Below are positions 56,578 to 64,000 of a stretch of 64,000 nucleotides of DNA, piece by piece; within the stretch, counting starts at the first letter, position 1; every line of letters begins with the position of its first letter. Below the pieces are notes generated by a model. The model searched no databases. It worked only from the letters and a program-made list of their open reading frames with translations, and was not told where the DNA came from. This DNA comes from Acidobacteriaceae bacterium KBS 89. Its GTDB lineage: Bacteria > Acidobacteriota > Terriglobia > Terriglobales > Acidobacteriaceae. The translations under genes were made by a program, and so were the position numbers. Location: contig KB906754.1 in NCBI GenBank assembly GCA_000381605.1, forward strand, positions 1,447,147-1,511,146, given 5' to 3'.

Positions 56578-56626
56578 AAAACAGGCCGTGCCCACCCAGG
56601 TACGGCCTTTCTGTTTTGTTTTTCTC
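56578..56626 (+). terminator. Terminator after rpoD
   Basis: AGGCCGT (56583-56589) and ACGGCCT (56602-56608) form the stem, extended by ACAG/CTGT, followed by TTTTGTTTTT. It lies 30-60 bp after the rpoD stop. Confidence 0.8.
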
Positions 56627-56675
56627 ACTCCGCCATACGATACTATCGGCAGCAACAACGCCTTTTCTCCCCACT

Positions 56676-58403
56676 ATGAACTCTTCGCGCCTTCGAAAAA
56701 TTGCGTTCCTCTATCCTCTGCTTCTCATCCTCTGCGGCCTCGGCTACGCCAAATATTCCAGCTACATGCTCGACGGCGACGCAGTCGCCTTTATGGACAT
56801 CGCCGACGCCATGCGCGCCGGAAAATTTTTTATGGTCGTCAATGGCTACTGGAATCCCATGTACGCCGGTGCCCTCGCCCTCAGCCAGTCCATCGCCCAT
56901 CCGTCGCGTTGGAACGAGCTCCAGACCTACTTCTGGGTCAACTTCTGGATCTTCGTCGCTTGCATCTTCGCGACCATCTACTTCGTCCGCGGACTCATCC
57001 TCCTCCGCAACCATCTCTCCACCACCGAAGAAGCCCCACCCGCGCTCTCGGCCGACGCGCTTCTTCTCGTCTCGCTCGCGCTCCTGTTCTTTTCTTTCCA
57101 GCGCGAACTCATCCTGGGCGCAGTTCGTGCCGACTCGCTCCTTCTCTTCTTCTTCCTCATCGCAGCCGCATTCCTGCTCCGCCTTCAGGCCACAGGCCGC
57201 TCCCTCTACTACCCGCTCCTCGGCTGCACGCTGGGGCTCGCCTATCTCACCAAATCCTTCGCCTTCTTCCCCTCCTGCCTTCTCTTCGCGGGCATCTTCT
57301 TATACGGACTCATCCGTAAAACCCCAGCCCGCAAACAAATCCTCACAGGCGCCATCGTCGCCGGAATCCTCTTCGCAGCCGTCGCCGGTCCCTACATCGC
57401 AGCCATCTCCAAACAGCGTGGCCGCTTCACCACAGGGGAATCCTCCCGGCTTAACTACGCCTTCTTCATCGACGGCACCGAACGCTGGCACGAGTGGCAC
57501 TCCGGCAAACTCGGCCTCGCCACCGCAAACTTCAAGCACCACGAGCAGCTTATCGCCGATCCCCCACCCGTTTACTCCTTCGACCTGCATCCCCTCGGCA
57601 CCTATCCGCTCTGGTTCGACCCGTCCTACTGGACCGACGGAATTCAGCCTCACTTCGCCCCCAGAAGTCACATCCTCCGCTTTCTCCGGTGCGTCGTCCT
57701 CGTCGTCCGCTTCCTTCTCGGACACCTCGAACCCCTCGTCTTCCTCGCTGTTCTCCTCCTTGCCGGCGGCATCTTCGCGCGCTCACGGCGCTCATGGCTT
57801 CCCTTCCTGCCAGCCTCGCTCTGGGGCCTCGTCATGCTCGGCATCTATCTCCCCATCGCCATTGAGGACCGCTACCTCACCCCCGCCTACCTCCTCTTCG
57901 TCCTTCCGATTTTCGCCATCGTCCGCCGGCGCAACTCCGGACACACCACCGAAATCGCCTCGGGCCTCGCCGTCCTCCTCGCGTTTCTCGCCGTAGCCAG
58001 CGCCGTCAGCGATCTCGGCCTCCGCCGCCGCACCCTCAGCACCACCGGCTATCCTCGCGGAGCCTACAGCAAAGAGATCTATCCCGCAGCCCGCGGCCTC
58101 AACGATCTCGGCATCCTTCCCGGTCAAACCGTCGCCTGCTTTGGCGACGCAGCCTGCTACGTCGACCACTACTGGGCACGTCTCGCCGGAACCCCCATCC
58201 GCGCAGAGATTGAAGTTCCTGATGGAAGCGATCCCAACCGCTTCTGGCAGGCCAACGCCGCCCATCAGGATGAGATCATCACCGCCCTCCGCGCCCATCA
58301 CATCACAGCCATCGTCGCCTACTTCGAGCCTTCGGGTCACGTACCCCAGGGTTGGCATCAGCTAGGCACAAGCGACGTCTACGCCTATCTTCTCAACCAA
58401 TAA
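56676..58403 (+). CDS. Multi-pass membrane glycosyltransferase, GT39-like
   Basis: A 575-residue protein with a hydrophobic start (KIAFLYPLLLILCGLGYA), an external loop with acidic residues (MLDGDAVAFMDIADAM) at the site of the catalytic Asp in GT39/GT83 enzymes, and about 10-11 helices to residue 440. A soluble tail of about 120 residues follows. It probably transfers a sugar from a polyprenyl carrier. The donor is unknown. The ATG at 56676 was used because upstream codons lie in the rpoD terminator. No clear ribosome site is seen. A distant relative lies at 5293-6891. Confidence 0.65.
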   Translation: MNSSRLRKIAFLYPLLLILCGLGYAKYSSYMLDGDAVAFMDIADAMRAGKFFMVVNGYWNPMYAGALALSQSIAHPSRWNELQTYFWVNFWIFVACIFATIYFVRGLILLRNHLSTTEEAPPALSADALLLVSLALLFFSFQRELILGAVRADSLLLFFFLIAAAFLLRLQATGRSLYYPLLGCTLGLAYLTKSFAFFPSCLLFAGIFLYGLIRKTPARKQILTGAIVAGILFAAVAGPYIAAISKQRGRFTTGESSRLNYAFFIDGTERWHEWHSGKLGLATANFKHHEQLIADPPPVYSFDLHPLGTYPLWFDPSYWTDGIQPHFAPRSHILRFLRCVVLVVRFLLGHLEPLVFLAVLLLAGGIFARSRRSWLPFLPASLWGLVMLGIYLPIAIEDRYLTPAYLLFVLPIFAIVRRRNSGHTTEIASGLAVLLAFLAVASAVSDLGLRRRTLSTTGYPRGAYSKEIYPAARGLNDLGILPGQTVACFGDAACYVDHYWARLAGTPIRAEIEVPDGSDPNRFWQANAAHQDEIITALRAHHITAIVAYFEPSGHVPQGWHQLGTSDVYAYLLNQ

Positions 58404-58470
58404 GCGAAGCTCTCCGATCCCGATCCCCACGATGCGTCACCGTACGATGCGTTCTCGACTAAACAGTGGA

Positions 58471-58500
58471 CAGTCTCTCCACCCCATAGTGGAGAGACTG
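58471..58500. terminator. Perfect 12-bp hairpin between convergent genes
   Basis: CAGTCTCTCCAC and GTGGAGAGACTG pair perfectly around a 6-base loop. No U-run follows on either strand. Its place between the convergent ends of two glycosyltransferase genes suggests a terminator or transcript-stabilising element. Confidence 0.55.
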
Positions 58501-58552
58501 CATCCTGCATTTGCCGTTGCATTCGCTGTTATTTCCAGAAGAGCCTTGGCCG

Positions 58553-59500
58553 CTACCGCCCCTGCCACACCGGCACCGAAAGATAAATCATCCGCTTAAT
58601 CTCTTTCCGCCCCCGCGCCACCGAATCCAGAATCAACCCGCAAGCCAGCGAAAGAAATGAAAGCAGCATCAACCCAGTCGCCAGAATCGCCGTCGGAAAC
58701 CGCGGCACCAGATGCGTCCGGTAAAACTCCACAAAGATCGGCACGCTCATCCCGATCGCCGTAACAAACAGAATCGCCGCCGCCACGGAAAAGAACATCA
58801 GCGGCCTCTCATCTTTCACCAGCATCACAATCGTCCGCAGAATCCGCAGCCCATCCGAATATGTCCGCAGCTTCGAAGCGCCCCCTTCCGGCCTGTCTTT
58901 ATACCGAGTCTCCATCTCACCAATCGGCATACTCAGCTCCAGCGCATGAATCGTCAACTCCGTCTCCGTCTCAAACCCCGACGACAGCGCCGGAAACGAC
59001 TTCACAAACCTTCTACTGAACACCCGATACCCCGACAGCATATCCGTAACCCGGCTTCCAAACATCCACCGCACCAATCCGCTCAGCACCGAGTTCCCTA
59101 TCCGATGCCCCGGCCGATACGCCGCCGCAATATTCGTCACGCGCGTGCCATTCATCATGTCCAGCCGCTCCGTCAGCAGCCGTTCGACCATCGGCCCTGC
59201 CGACGCAGCCTGATACGTGTCGTCTCCATCCACCAGCACGTACACATCAGCCTCCACATCGGAGAACATCCGCCGCACAACGTTCCCCTTGCCTTGCAAA
59301 GGCTCCTGATACACTCGCGCACCCGCCGCAGCCGCCAGCTCCACCGTCCTGTCCTTCGAATTATTGTCGTAGACGTAAACCGTCGCGCCAGGCAGAGCGG
59401 CCGCAAAGTCGCCAACTACCTTCGCGATCGCAGCCTCCTCGTTGTAGCACGGAATCAGCACCGCAATCGACGGCGTCTTTCTCTCTTGGGAGGTCTCCAC
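58553..59500 (-). CDS. GT2-family glycosyltransferase with two C-terminal helices
   Basis: A 315-residue inverting GT-A enzyme of the dolichyl-phosphate-sugar synthase type. Seen: IAVLIPCYNEEAAIAKVV, the DGDDTY metal/donor motif in VYVLVDGDDTY, and acceptor-side GYRVFSRRFVKSFP with SGFETETELTIHAL. Two hydrophobic helices near residues 230-255 and 265-290 anchor it to the membrane. It probably makes a polyprenyl-phosphate sugar, which could feed the GT39-like enzyme it converges with. A GTG at 59500 gives the normal start; an upstream TTG at 59572 adds an odd cysteine-rich leader. Confidence 0.82.
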   Translation of the reverse strand: METSQERKTPSIAVLIPCYNEEAAIAKVVGDFAAALPGATVYVYDNNSKDRTVELAAAAGARVYQEPLQGKGNVVRRMFSDVEADVYVLVDGDDTYQAASAGPMVERLLTERLDMMNGTRVTNIAAAYRPGHRIGNSVLSGLVRWMFGSRVTDMLSGYRVFSRRFVKSFPALSSGFETETELTIHALELSMPIGEMETRYKDRPEGGASKLRTYSDGLRILRTIVMLVKDERPLMFFSVAAAILFVTAIGMSVPIFVEFYRTHLVPRFPTAILATGLMLLSFLSLACGLILDSVARGRKEIKRMIYLSVPVWQGR

Positions 59501-59771
59501 GTGCTTCAGCCTATCAGAACACCCCGCGCATGCAATCCACGCAACAAGCGCAACAATCCATATGCACTCCAACGGTAAACATCACTTTGCCAAGGATTTT
59601 CAACCGATGAGCAAGCGTGAGCGCTCGCATCCTTGGTACCCAGAAGGGCTTCTCTTCCGAACCCGAAGTTCGACTGAACCCCGCGAGACACAACAATGCG
59701 CAGCTGAAATAGTCGGCCCAACCCTCGGACACCACACCTAACCACTAATCATTAGGAACTAGCCACTGTCC

Positions 59772-59981
59772 TCAAGCCTGTCCTGCCGGAACAAACCCAT
59801 CACACCCGCTGATCGGCGACACCTTCAAGTGCAGCGCTGCATGCTTCGGGTGCCCACACTCATCCAGCAATGACTCATCCGCCTTCTTGCTCGAAAGGAT
59901 CGTCACCAGTACAGAATTCTTCGCGTGATGCTCGCCAAAGTGATTGCAAAGTCCACACTGCCCGTTATGAACTGCCTGCAT
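59772..59981 (-). CDS. Small Cys/His-rich protein
   Basis: A 69-residue protein with CGLCNHFGEHH near the N-terminus and DECGHPKHAALHLKV later. These are candidate ligands for one zinc ion. The strong ribosome site AGGAGG 6 bp before the ATG supports a real gene. It is single, on the minus strand, between two unrelated genes. No known function is recognised; a metal-binding or nucleic-acid-binding role is only a guess. Confidence 0.65.
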   Translation of the reverse strand: MQAVHNGQCGLCNHFGEHHAKNSVLVTILSSKKADESLLDECGHPKHAALHLKVSPISGCDGFVPAGQA

Positions 59982-60205
59982 AAAGCCCTCCTGGTTTCGT
60001 TAATCTGACTCACGATCCCCACGTACCGTTGCCCGTACAGCTGCAATTGTGCAAACTCTACGCCGCATGAAAACCCTTGTAAATTGCGACCAATCAGGTC
60101 GCAAACACTCCGAAACGCGAGAGATAAAATCGCATTTCCACTAGTTGGAACTATCATTCTCCCTCGGGCGTATATCTTTCGGAAGCACTCGAGAGGAAGG
60201 ACACC

Positions 60206-60673
60206 ATGTACCCGACCGATCCCATCTACACCGCCAACATGACCGAGCACCAGCGCGCCTGGTTCTACGCAGAATACGAGCGAGCCCGCAAGGACGAGAC
60301 CGTCGGCATCCTCTTCGCGCTCTTCCTTGGCTGCTTCGGCATCCATCACTTCTATCTCCGCCGCGACGGCCTCGGCATCCTTTACCTCATCTTCTTCTGG
60401 ACCGGAATCACCGCCATCCTCGGCTTCATCGAGTGCTTCTTCATGCCCAGCCGCGTCCGTCAGTACAACGCCGCTCAGGCCATCTACATCTCCAACCAGA
60501 TCCTCGCCACCCCGGCAGTCGCGCCAGACCCTCGGAATTGGTCGATGCCTGCCGCCCCCGTACCCACACGGTGCACTGCCTGCAATAGCGTCATCGATCC
60601 CACCGCAACCTTCTGCACCCACTGTGGCGCCGCGGTCACCCACACCGCACTGAGCACCCAACCCGCCCTCTAA
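60206..60673 (+). CDS. TM2-domain protein with C-terminal zinc ribbon
   Basis: A 155-residue membrane protein. Residues about 30-75 are a TM2 domain (VGILFALFLGCFGIHHFYL, then GILYLIFFWTGITAILGFIE), two helices joined by a short polar loop. Residues about 120-142 form a zinc ribbon (CTAC and CTHC). TM2 proteins are widespread and mostly uncharacterised. AGGAAGGA precedes the ATG. An intrinsic terminator follows. Confidence 0.83.
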   Translation: MYPTDPIYTANMTEHQRAWFYAEYERARKDETVGILFALFLGCFGIHHFYLRRDGLGILYLIFFWTGITAILGFIECFFMPSRVRQYNAAQAIYISNQILATPAVAPDPRNWSMPAAPVPTRCTACNSVIDPTATFCTHCGAAVTHTALSTQPAL

Positions 60674-60712
60674 CTCACCGTCATTCCGTCTCCTCTACAA
60701 AAGCAAGAAAAA

Positions 60713-60731
60713 GGGCTCCGCATTGGAGCCC
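60713..60731. terminator. Bidirectional intrinsic terminator
   Basis: GGGCTCC and GGAGCCC pair perfectly with a 5-base loop. AAGAAAAA precedes and CTCTTCTT follows. It lies between the TM2 gene and the convergent small exported protein. Confidence 0.75.
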
Positions 60732-60776
60732 TCTCTTCTTGGGTCCCTCCGGACATTCGCCAGAAGGTCCGGACGA

Positions 60777-61106
60777 TTACTCGCCTGAGCTGTGCTTCAC
60801 CGCAGCTTCGTATCCGGCAACAAAGTTTGCACGATACTCGTCGCGCGCTGACCCTTTGACTGGCGGATGAACGTACAGGTGAGACAACTTCGCATCGATG
60901 GGACGCTTCGCTGCCTTGTCCAGCTTGGCTGCTTCCACTCCGTCACGATAGGCCGACTGTGCCTGCTCCGTCCCTGGAGGCGGAGTGTTCCAGCTCTGGC
61001 TCTGCGCTACGGGTGCCTGGTTGGTCTGGGCGTGTGCGAAAAAGGATGCACCGCTCATAAGTGCCACTGCAATCAGTGGTGTTGCAATTCGAATTGTTTT
61101 ATTCAT
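60777..61106 (-). CDS. Small exported protein of unknown function
   Basis: A 109-residue protein with a clear signal peptide (residues 1-26, ending FAHAQ) and a mature part with SWNTPPPGTEQAQSAYRDGVEAAK, then YVHPPVKGSARDEYRANFVAGYEAA. The two Y-x-x-G-(V/Y)-E-A-A segments look like an internal repeat. AGAGGAAA precedes the ATG. No function is known. Confidence 0.65.
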   Translation of the reverse strand: MNKTIRIATPLIAVALMSGASFFAHAQTNQAPVAQSQSWNTPPPGTEQAQSAYRDGVEAAKLDKAAKRPIDAKLSHLYVHPPVKGSARDEYRANFVAGYEAAVKHSSGE

Positions 61107-61221
61107 GACATTTCCTCTTTGCCCTTCGGGCCAAACTGCACCTTAAGGCCAGACGGAAGTTATCACAACCCGCTAATTGCTGGCAATTCCACCAATCAGG
61201 CTCGTTAACCCCGCGTGAATC

Positions 61222-62166
61222 CTACATATTCGTATGCCCGCCGCGCATCTCCTCATTGAACGTTGGCTTGATGAACGCGAGCGCTGCAGCTACCTCGGCC
61301 ACATACTGGGCGCGGTGTCCCATCAGGGCCTCGGTCGGTGTCGCGTACTCCGTATCCGCCGCCAGCCGCACGACACCCTCTCCCGCCAATGCCACAGCGT
61401 TCTTCTTCAACTCCTCCACCGTCGTGTTCAAGTACTGCGCATCCCGCGGATCCAGCAGCCACACCGGCTTGCCTTCGCCCAGCACGCCCGAAAGCCAGAA
61501 CACCTTGGCCGCCAGATACTCCTGCCGTTGCCCCTCGGTCGTGTCGTTGAAGTTGAACCGCTTCTTCCACGGGCTATAGAACCGCGTCGTTACCGGGACC
61601 GGCTGCCGATTGCCGCTTTTCACCAGCTCCAACTGACCCTGGTCCATCGTCTTCCGCACCGCGTTGTAGATAAAGCCTTCCGCAAACGGCTGCTCCGGCG
61701 CCTTCACTATCTCCGCAAACGTCACCGTCATCGATGCCGCAACCTTTGCATGCAGCGGACTCCCCTCGCCGTCCTCCAGCCGCACCTCTCCATGCACCAG
61801 GAACGTATCCGCCCCCGTGCTCGAAGCATGAAACGGCCACGTAAACTTCTCGAAGCTCAACGGCAGCCCATGCAGTGTCAGGTAGAAGTCCTGCCGCGGG
61901 TTCTTCAACCGCTTCGCCGCCTCCGCAAGGTACGTCCCCACTTCTGCCAGCATGTCCGCCCGGCTGAAATCAAACTTGTCGCTCAACTCGAGCACCTGCG
62001 TCTTCGCGCGATCCTCAACGGGAGCCAGCATAAAGCGCGTCGTTGGGTTCCCCGAAAAGTCACGGCCCACCTCACTCGAAACCACAACCAATCCAGCCGC
62101 CTTCGCCGCCGCGTCTACCTGTCCCGCCAAAACTTCCTGCGTTCCCATGCCCATTTGCCTCATCAT
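61222..62166 (-). CDS. Unknown 314-residue protein
   Basis: A soluble, mixed alpha/beta protein without a signal peptide. It opens with MGMGTQEVLAGQVDAAAKAAG and has a conserved-looking middle (FYLTLHGLPLSFEKFTWPF) and an FNFNDTTEGQRQEYLAAKVFWLSG segment. No family is recognised. The start could also be an ATG at 62154 or 62148; the last has AGG at a better distance. It is a single gene on the minus strand. Confidence 0.55.
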   Translation of the reverse strand: MMRQMGMGTQEVLAGQVDAAAKAAGLVVVSSEVGRDFSGNPTTRFMLAPVEDRAKTQVLELSDKFDFSRADMLAEVGTYLAEAAKRLKNPRQDFYLTLHGLPLSFEKFTWPFHASSTGADTFLVHGEVRLEDGEGSPLHAKVAASMTVTFAEIVKAPEQPFAEGFIYNAVRKTMDQGQLELVKSGNRQPVPVTTRFYSPWKKRFNFNDTTEGQRQEYLAAKVFWLSGVLGEGKPVWLLDPRDAQYLNTTVEELKKNAVALAGEGVVRLAADTEYATPTEALMGHRAQYVAEVAAALAFIKPTFNEEMRGGHTNM

Positions 62167-62417
62167 CCTGTGTCAGTAATCTGATACTCCATTTTACGGC
62201 TTGCGCCGACTGAAAGCGGTCCTACTCCCCACTGCTTGGCGCCCACACATTTTTGCGGGATCGCCCTCATCGATCTTTTTGACGTCGTAAACAATTGATT
62301 TGATTATCTCTTCAGACAAGCGCTTTCTTGAATAACCGGCCCATTGCAAGCAACGAATTTGCATCAGACAAAGCGAAACGACTTTAAATCCGAATTTGAT
62401 CGCACGGGGAAATTCAC

Positions 62418-63104
62418 TTGAAAAACTTTAAATCTGGTTACTTGTTGCTTGCTTCTGCCTTCCTTCTGTTTGGCTATGCCTCTGCGAACGCGGACACAAT
62501 CCTGCTTGCTAGCTATGGCAACTCTGCCCTCAACCCGGGAGTCGCCAACACAGCGACCACCTACGATCCCACCCTCTCCGCAGTGAACAATGGGTCCACC
62601 AACACCTTCAACATCGGCCCCGGTTCCACATGGCATGCTCCAGTCGGCTTTTCCAGTTGGGTATCCTTCAATTCAGGCACCGGACCGACATCGAACGTTG
62701 CGGTTCCGAATGGCGACTACTTCTACCACACCACCTTCAACGTCTCGGCGGCCGATGTAAACGACATCGTTACCTTGACCGTCCTGGCAGATGACACGCT
62801 CTCAGTGTTCCTAAACAACGGCCTCGTCCTGCAGTCGGCTGGCCTGATGGGACCCAATAACAGCTACGCCACCTGCTCCGACGTCGGACCCGGCTGCGTT
62901 ACGCCACTCACCTTCTCCTTCGGCGGTCTCGTCGCTGGACAAAACGTGCTGACCTTCGACGTGAAGCAAGTCAACCTGGTCAACGAGGGTCTGGACTTCT
63001 CAGGCTCCGTCTCCTCAATCCCTGAACCGATGCCCCTCGTGCTCTTCGGCACGGGCCTGCTCAGTATGGTCGCGTTCACTCGGCGCTACCTCACCGCGAA
63101 ATAA
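62418..63104 (+). CDS. PEP-CTERM-type surface protein
   Basis: A 228-residue exported protein. A signal peptide (about 1-25) is followed by a beta-rich domain and the C-terminal sorting signal: SIPEPMPLVLFGTGLL, then a hydrophobic helix and TRRY with a basic end. Such proteins are handled by exosortase, whose gene is not in this window. The start is TTG with GGGGA 7 bp upstream. A strong terminator follows, and a paralogue starts 389 bp downstream. Confidence 0.85.
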   Translation: MKNFKSGYLLLASAFLLFGYASANADTILLASYGNSALNPGVANTATTYDPTLSAVNNGSTNTFNIGPGSTWHAPVGFSSWVSFNSGTGPTSNVAVPNGDYFYHTTFNVSAADVNDIVTLTVLADDTLSVFLNNGLVLQSAGLMGPNNSYATCSDVGPGCVTPLTFSFGGLVAGQNVLTFDVKQVNLVNEGLDFSGSVSSIPEPMPLVLFGTGLLSMVAFTRRYLTAK

Positions 63105-63122
63105 ACGAGCATCTCATTTCAG

Positions 63123-63155
63123 ACCGGAAGCGCTTCCTCGGCTTCCGGTTTTTTT
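63123..63155 (+). terminator. Terminator after the first PEP-CTERM gene
   Basis: ACCGGAAGC and GCTTCCGGT form a perfect 9-bp stem, followed by seven T. It lies 19 bp after the stop. Confidence 0.9.
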
Positions 63156-63255
63156 GTGCAAATATTTGCGACCACAACCCGACCCACCTGTCAATCATGA
63201 AGCCCCGAGAATTGTCTCGGGCAGTAGCAAATTTTGACCATCTCTTTACACTTTG

Positions 63256-63283
63256 TTGACCCTGTAACATTGATAACTATAGC
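63256..63283 (+). promoter_or_regulatory. Candidate promoter of the second PEP-CTERM gene
   Basis: TTGACC and TATAGC are 16 bp apart. The start would leave a leader of about 205 bases before the TTG at 63494. A separate hairpin, CCCGAGA/TCTCGGG, lies just upstream at 63204-63221. No gene is seen in the 389-bp gap. Confidence 0.4.
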
Positions 63284-63493
63284 CTTACAGGCCGTCCCAC
63301 CTCGCTTGACCGGAACAAATTTCTGGTTCATCCGTAAATTATTCCAGGCTGTTTCATACAACCCCGCGGCCTTCCCACCTAACCATCGTCTTTCAAACGA
63401 CTAAGTCGATCCGTTTTCCACCGCTAAATGGTGGCCAAAGTGCACTTAGGTACCTCGTACGCCCGCAAGTAGACCTGTAGCACGGAGTATCCC

Positions 63494-64000
63494 TTGAAAA
63501 AATACAGTCGCATCTTCACCGTTTCCGCGCTTTTCCTCGGCGGTCTCGTTTACGCCAAGGCCTCTCCCATTCTTCTGGGCAGTTATGGCACCAACGATCC
63601 AAATCCTGGAGTTGCAAACACCGCCACCATCTACGATCCACTGAGTTCCACGGTCGACAGTGGGTCCACCAAAACCTTCGACATCAGCGCCGGTACCACC
63701 TGGCATGCGCCGATAGGCAACTCCAGCTACATCTCCTTCAACCCCGCCACCGGCCCAACTACCGGTCTAGTCGTCCCTAACGGCAACTACGTCTACAACA
63801 CCAGCTTCACCATCACCCCAGCCGATGTCGCCTCGGTAGGAACCCTTACCGTTCTGGCCGATGATACCGTATCGGTCTTCCTCAACAACTCGCTCATCCT
63901 GCAATCCGCCGGTCCCATGGGACCCGGCAACACGTATGCCCAATGTTCCGACGTCGGGCCAAGCTGCATCACGCCGTTCACCTTCACCTTTACTGGCCTC
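63494..64000 (+). CDS. Second PEP-CTERM-like surface protein, cut by window end
   Basis: The first 169 codons of a paralogue of the preceding gene. It has a signal peptide (MKKYSRIFTVSALFLGG) and the same order of motifs: GVANTATIYDP, STKTFDI, TTWHAPIG, LTVLADDTVSVFLNN and CSDVGPSCITPF. The sorting signal would lie beyond the window. The start is again TTG. Tandem copies suggest a local duplication. Confidence 0.82.
   Translation, partial: MKKYSRIFTVSALFLGGLVYAKASPILLGSYGTNDPNPGVANTATIYDPLSSTVDSGSTKTFDISAGTTWHAPIGNSSYISFNPATGPTTGLVVPNGNYVYNTSFTITPADVASVGTLTVLADDTVSVFLNNSLILQSAGPMGPGNTYAQCSDVGPSCITPFTFTFTGL

Noticed and set aside
56574..56675. N-terminal extension of the second GT39-like gene
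   Set aside because: It would begin inside the rpoD terminator.
62340..62417. A sigma-54 promoter before the PEP-CTERM gene
   Set aside because: GGCCC and TTGCA elements occur but the GG-to-GC spacing is 6, not the 10 required.

Overview
The window looks like chromosome of a soil acidobacterium of the Terriglobia type (Granulicella, Edaphobacter and Terriglobus relatives). This is inferred from gene content: an 1100-residue Oar-like TonB receptor, an acidobacterial MacB/FtsX-type permease, a tandem pair of PEP-CTERM proteins, a complex I locus with two nuoM genes, and GC-rich genes. No phylogenetic test was possible here.

Layout. 0-5 kb: end of a VOC protein, two LprI-like exported proteins, and iscR-iscS-iscU-iscA on the minus strand with a perfect 23-bp palindrome before iscR; then a small zinc-ribbon gene, pgsA and tRNA-Val(GAC). 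5-7.2 kb: a membrane glycosyltransferase gene flanked by the tRNA-Val 3' end and a 24/27 copy of it. 7.2-23.5 kb: a carbohydrate locus. Eight minus-strand genes (TonB receptor, GH39, sugar-acid MFS carrier, RhmD-like dehydratase, AraD1/FAH protein, beta-hydroxyacid dehydrogenase, GH3, alditol-oxidase-like protein) lie nearly back to back. A divergent GntR/FCD regulator and a GH51 arabinofuranosidase stand opposite. An identical 12-mer containing a GntR/FCD-type half-palindrome lies before both the receptor and the regulator. 23.5-28.8 kb: glcDEF glycolate oxidase and an exported beta-propeller-like protein.

28.9-41.5 kb: complex I genes nuoA-B-C-D-I-H-J-K-L-M-M-N on the minus strand. nuoE, nuoF and nuoG are absent from this locus. 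Two NuoM paralogues and a NuoL with an extended C-terminal lateral-helix region suggest an enlarged pump. A 2-oxoacid:ferredoxin oxidoreductase (korAB) lies just upstream on the same strand, so ferredoxin is a possible electron donor. 45-49.3 kb: an unknown protein, glutaryl-CoA dehydrogenase and the large permease. 49.3-50.6 kb: a 1.36-kb gene-poor stretch with two terminators and a dispersed repeat.

50.6-56.5 kb: dnaG and rpoD, neighbours in many bacteria, here separated by a flippase gene and an AbrB-Doc type toxin-antitoxin pair with its own palindromic operator. 56.6-64 kb: two more glycosyltransferases, several small or unknown proteins, and two tandem PEP-CTERM-type surface proteins that both start with TTG, the second cut by the window end.

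The pieces suggest an aerobic plant-polysaccharide degrader. Arabinoxylan-like oligomers would be taken up and cut, sugar acids dehydrated to 2-keto-3-deoxy acids, glycolate oxidised, and electrons passed to an unusual complex I. The strongest candidates for something new are the enlarged, NADH-module-less complex I next to korAB with one NuoM lacking a key lysine, the GntR operator pair, and the AbrB-Doc insertion between dnaG and rpoD.
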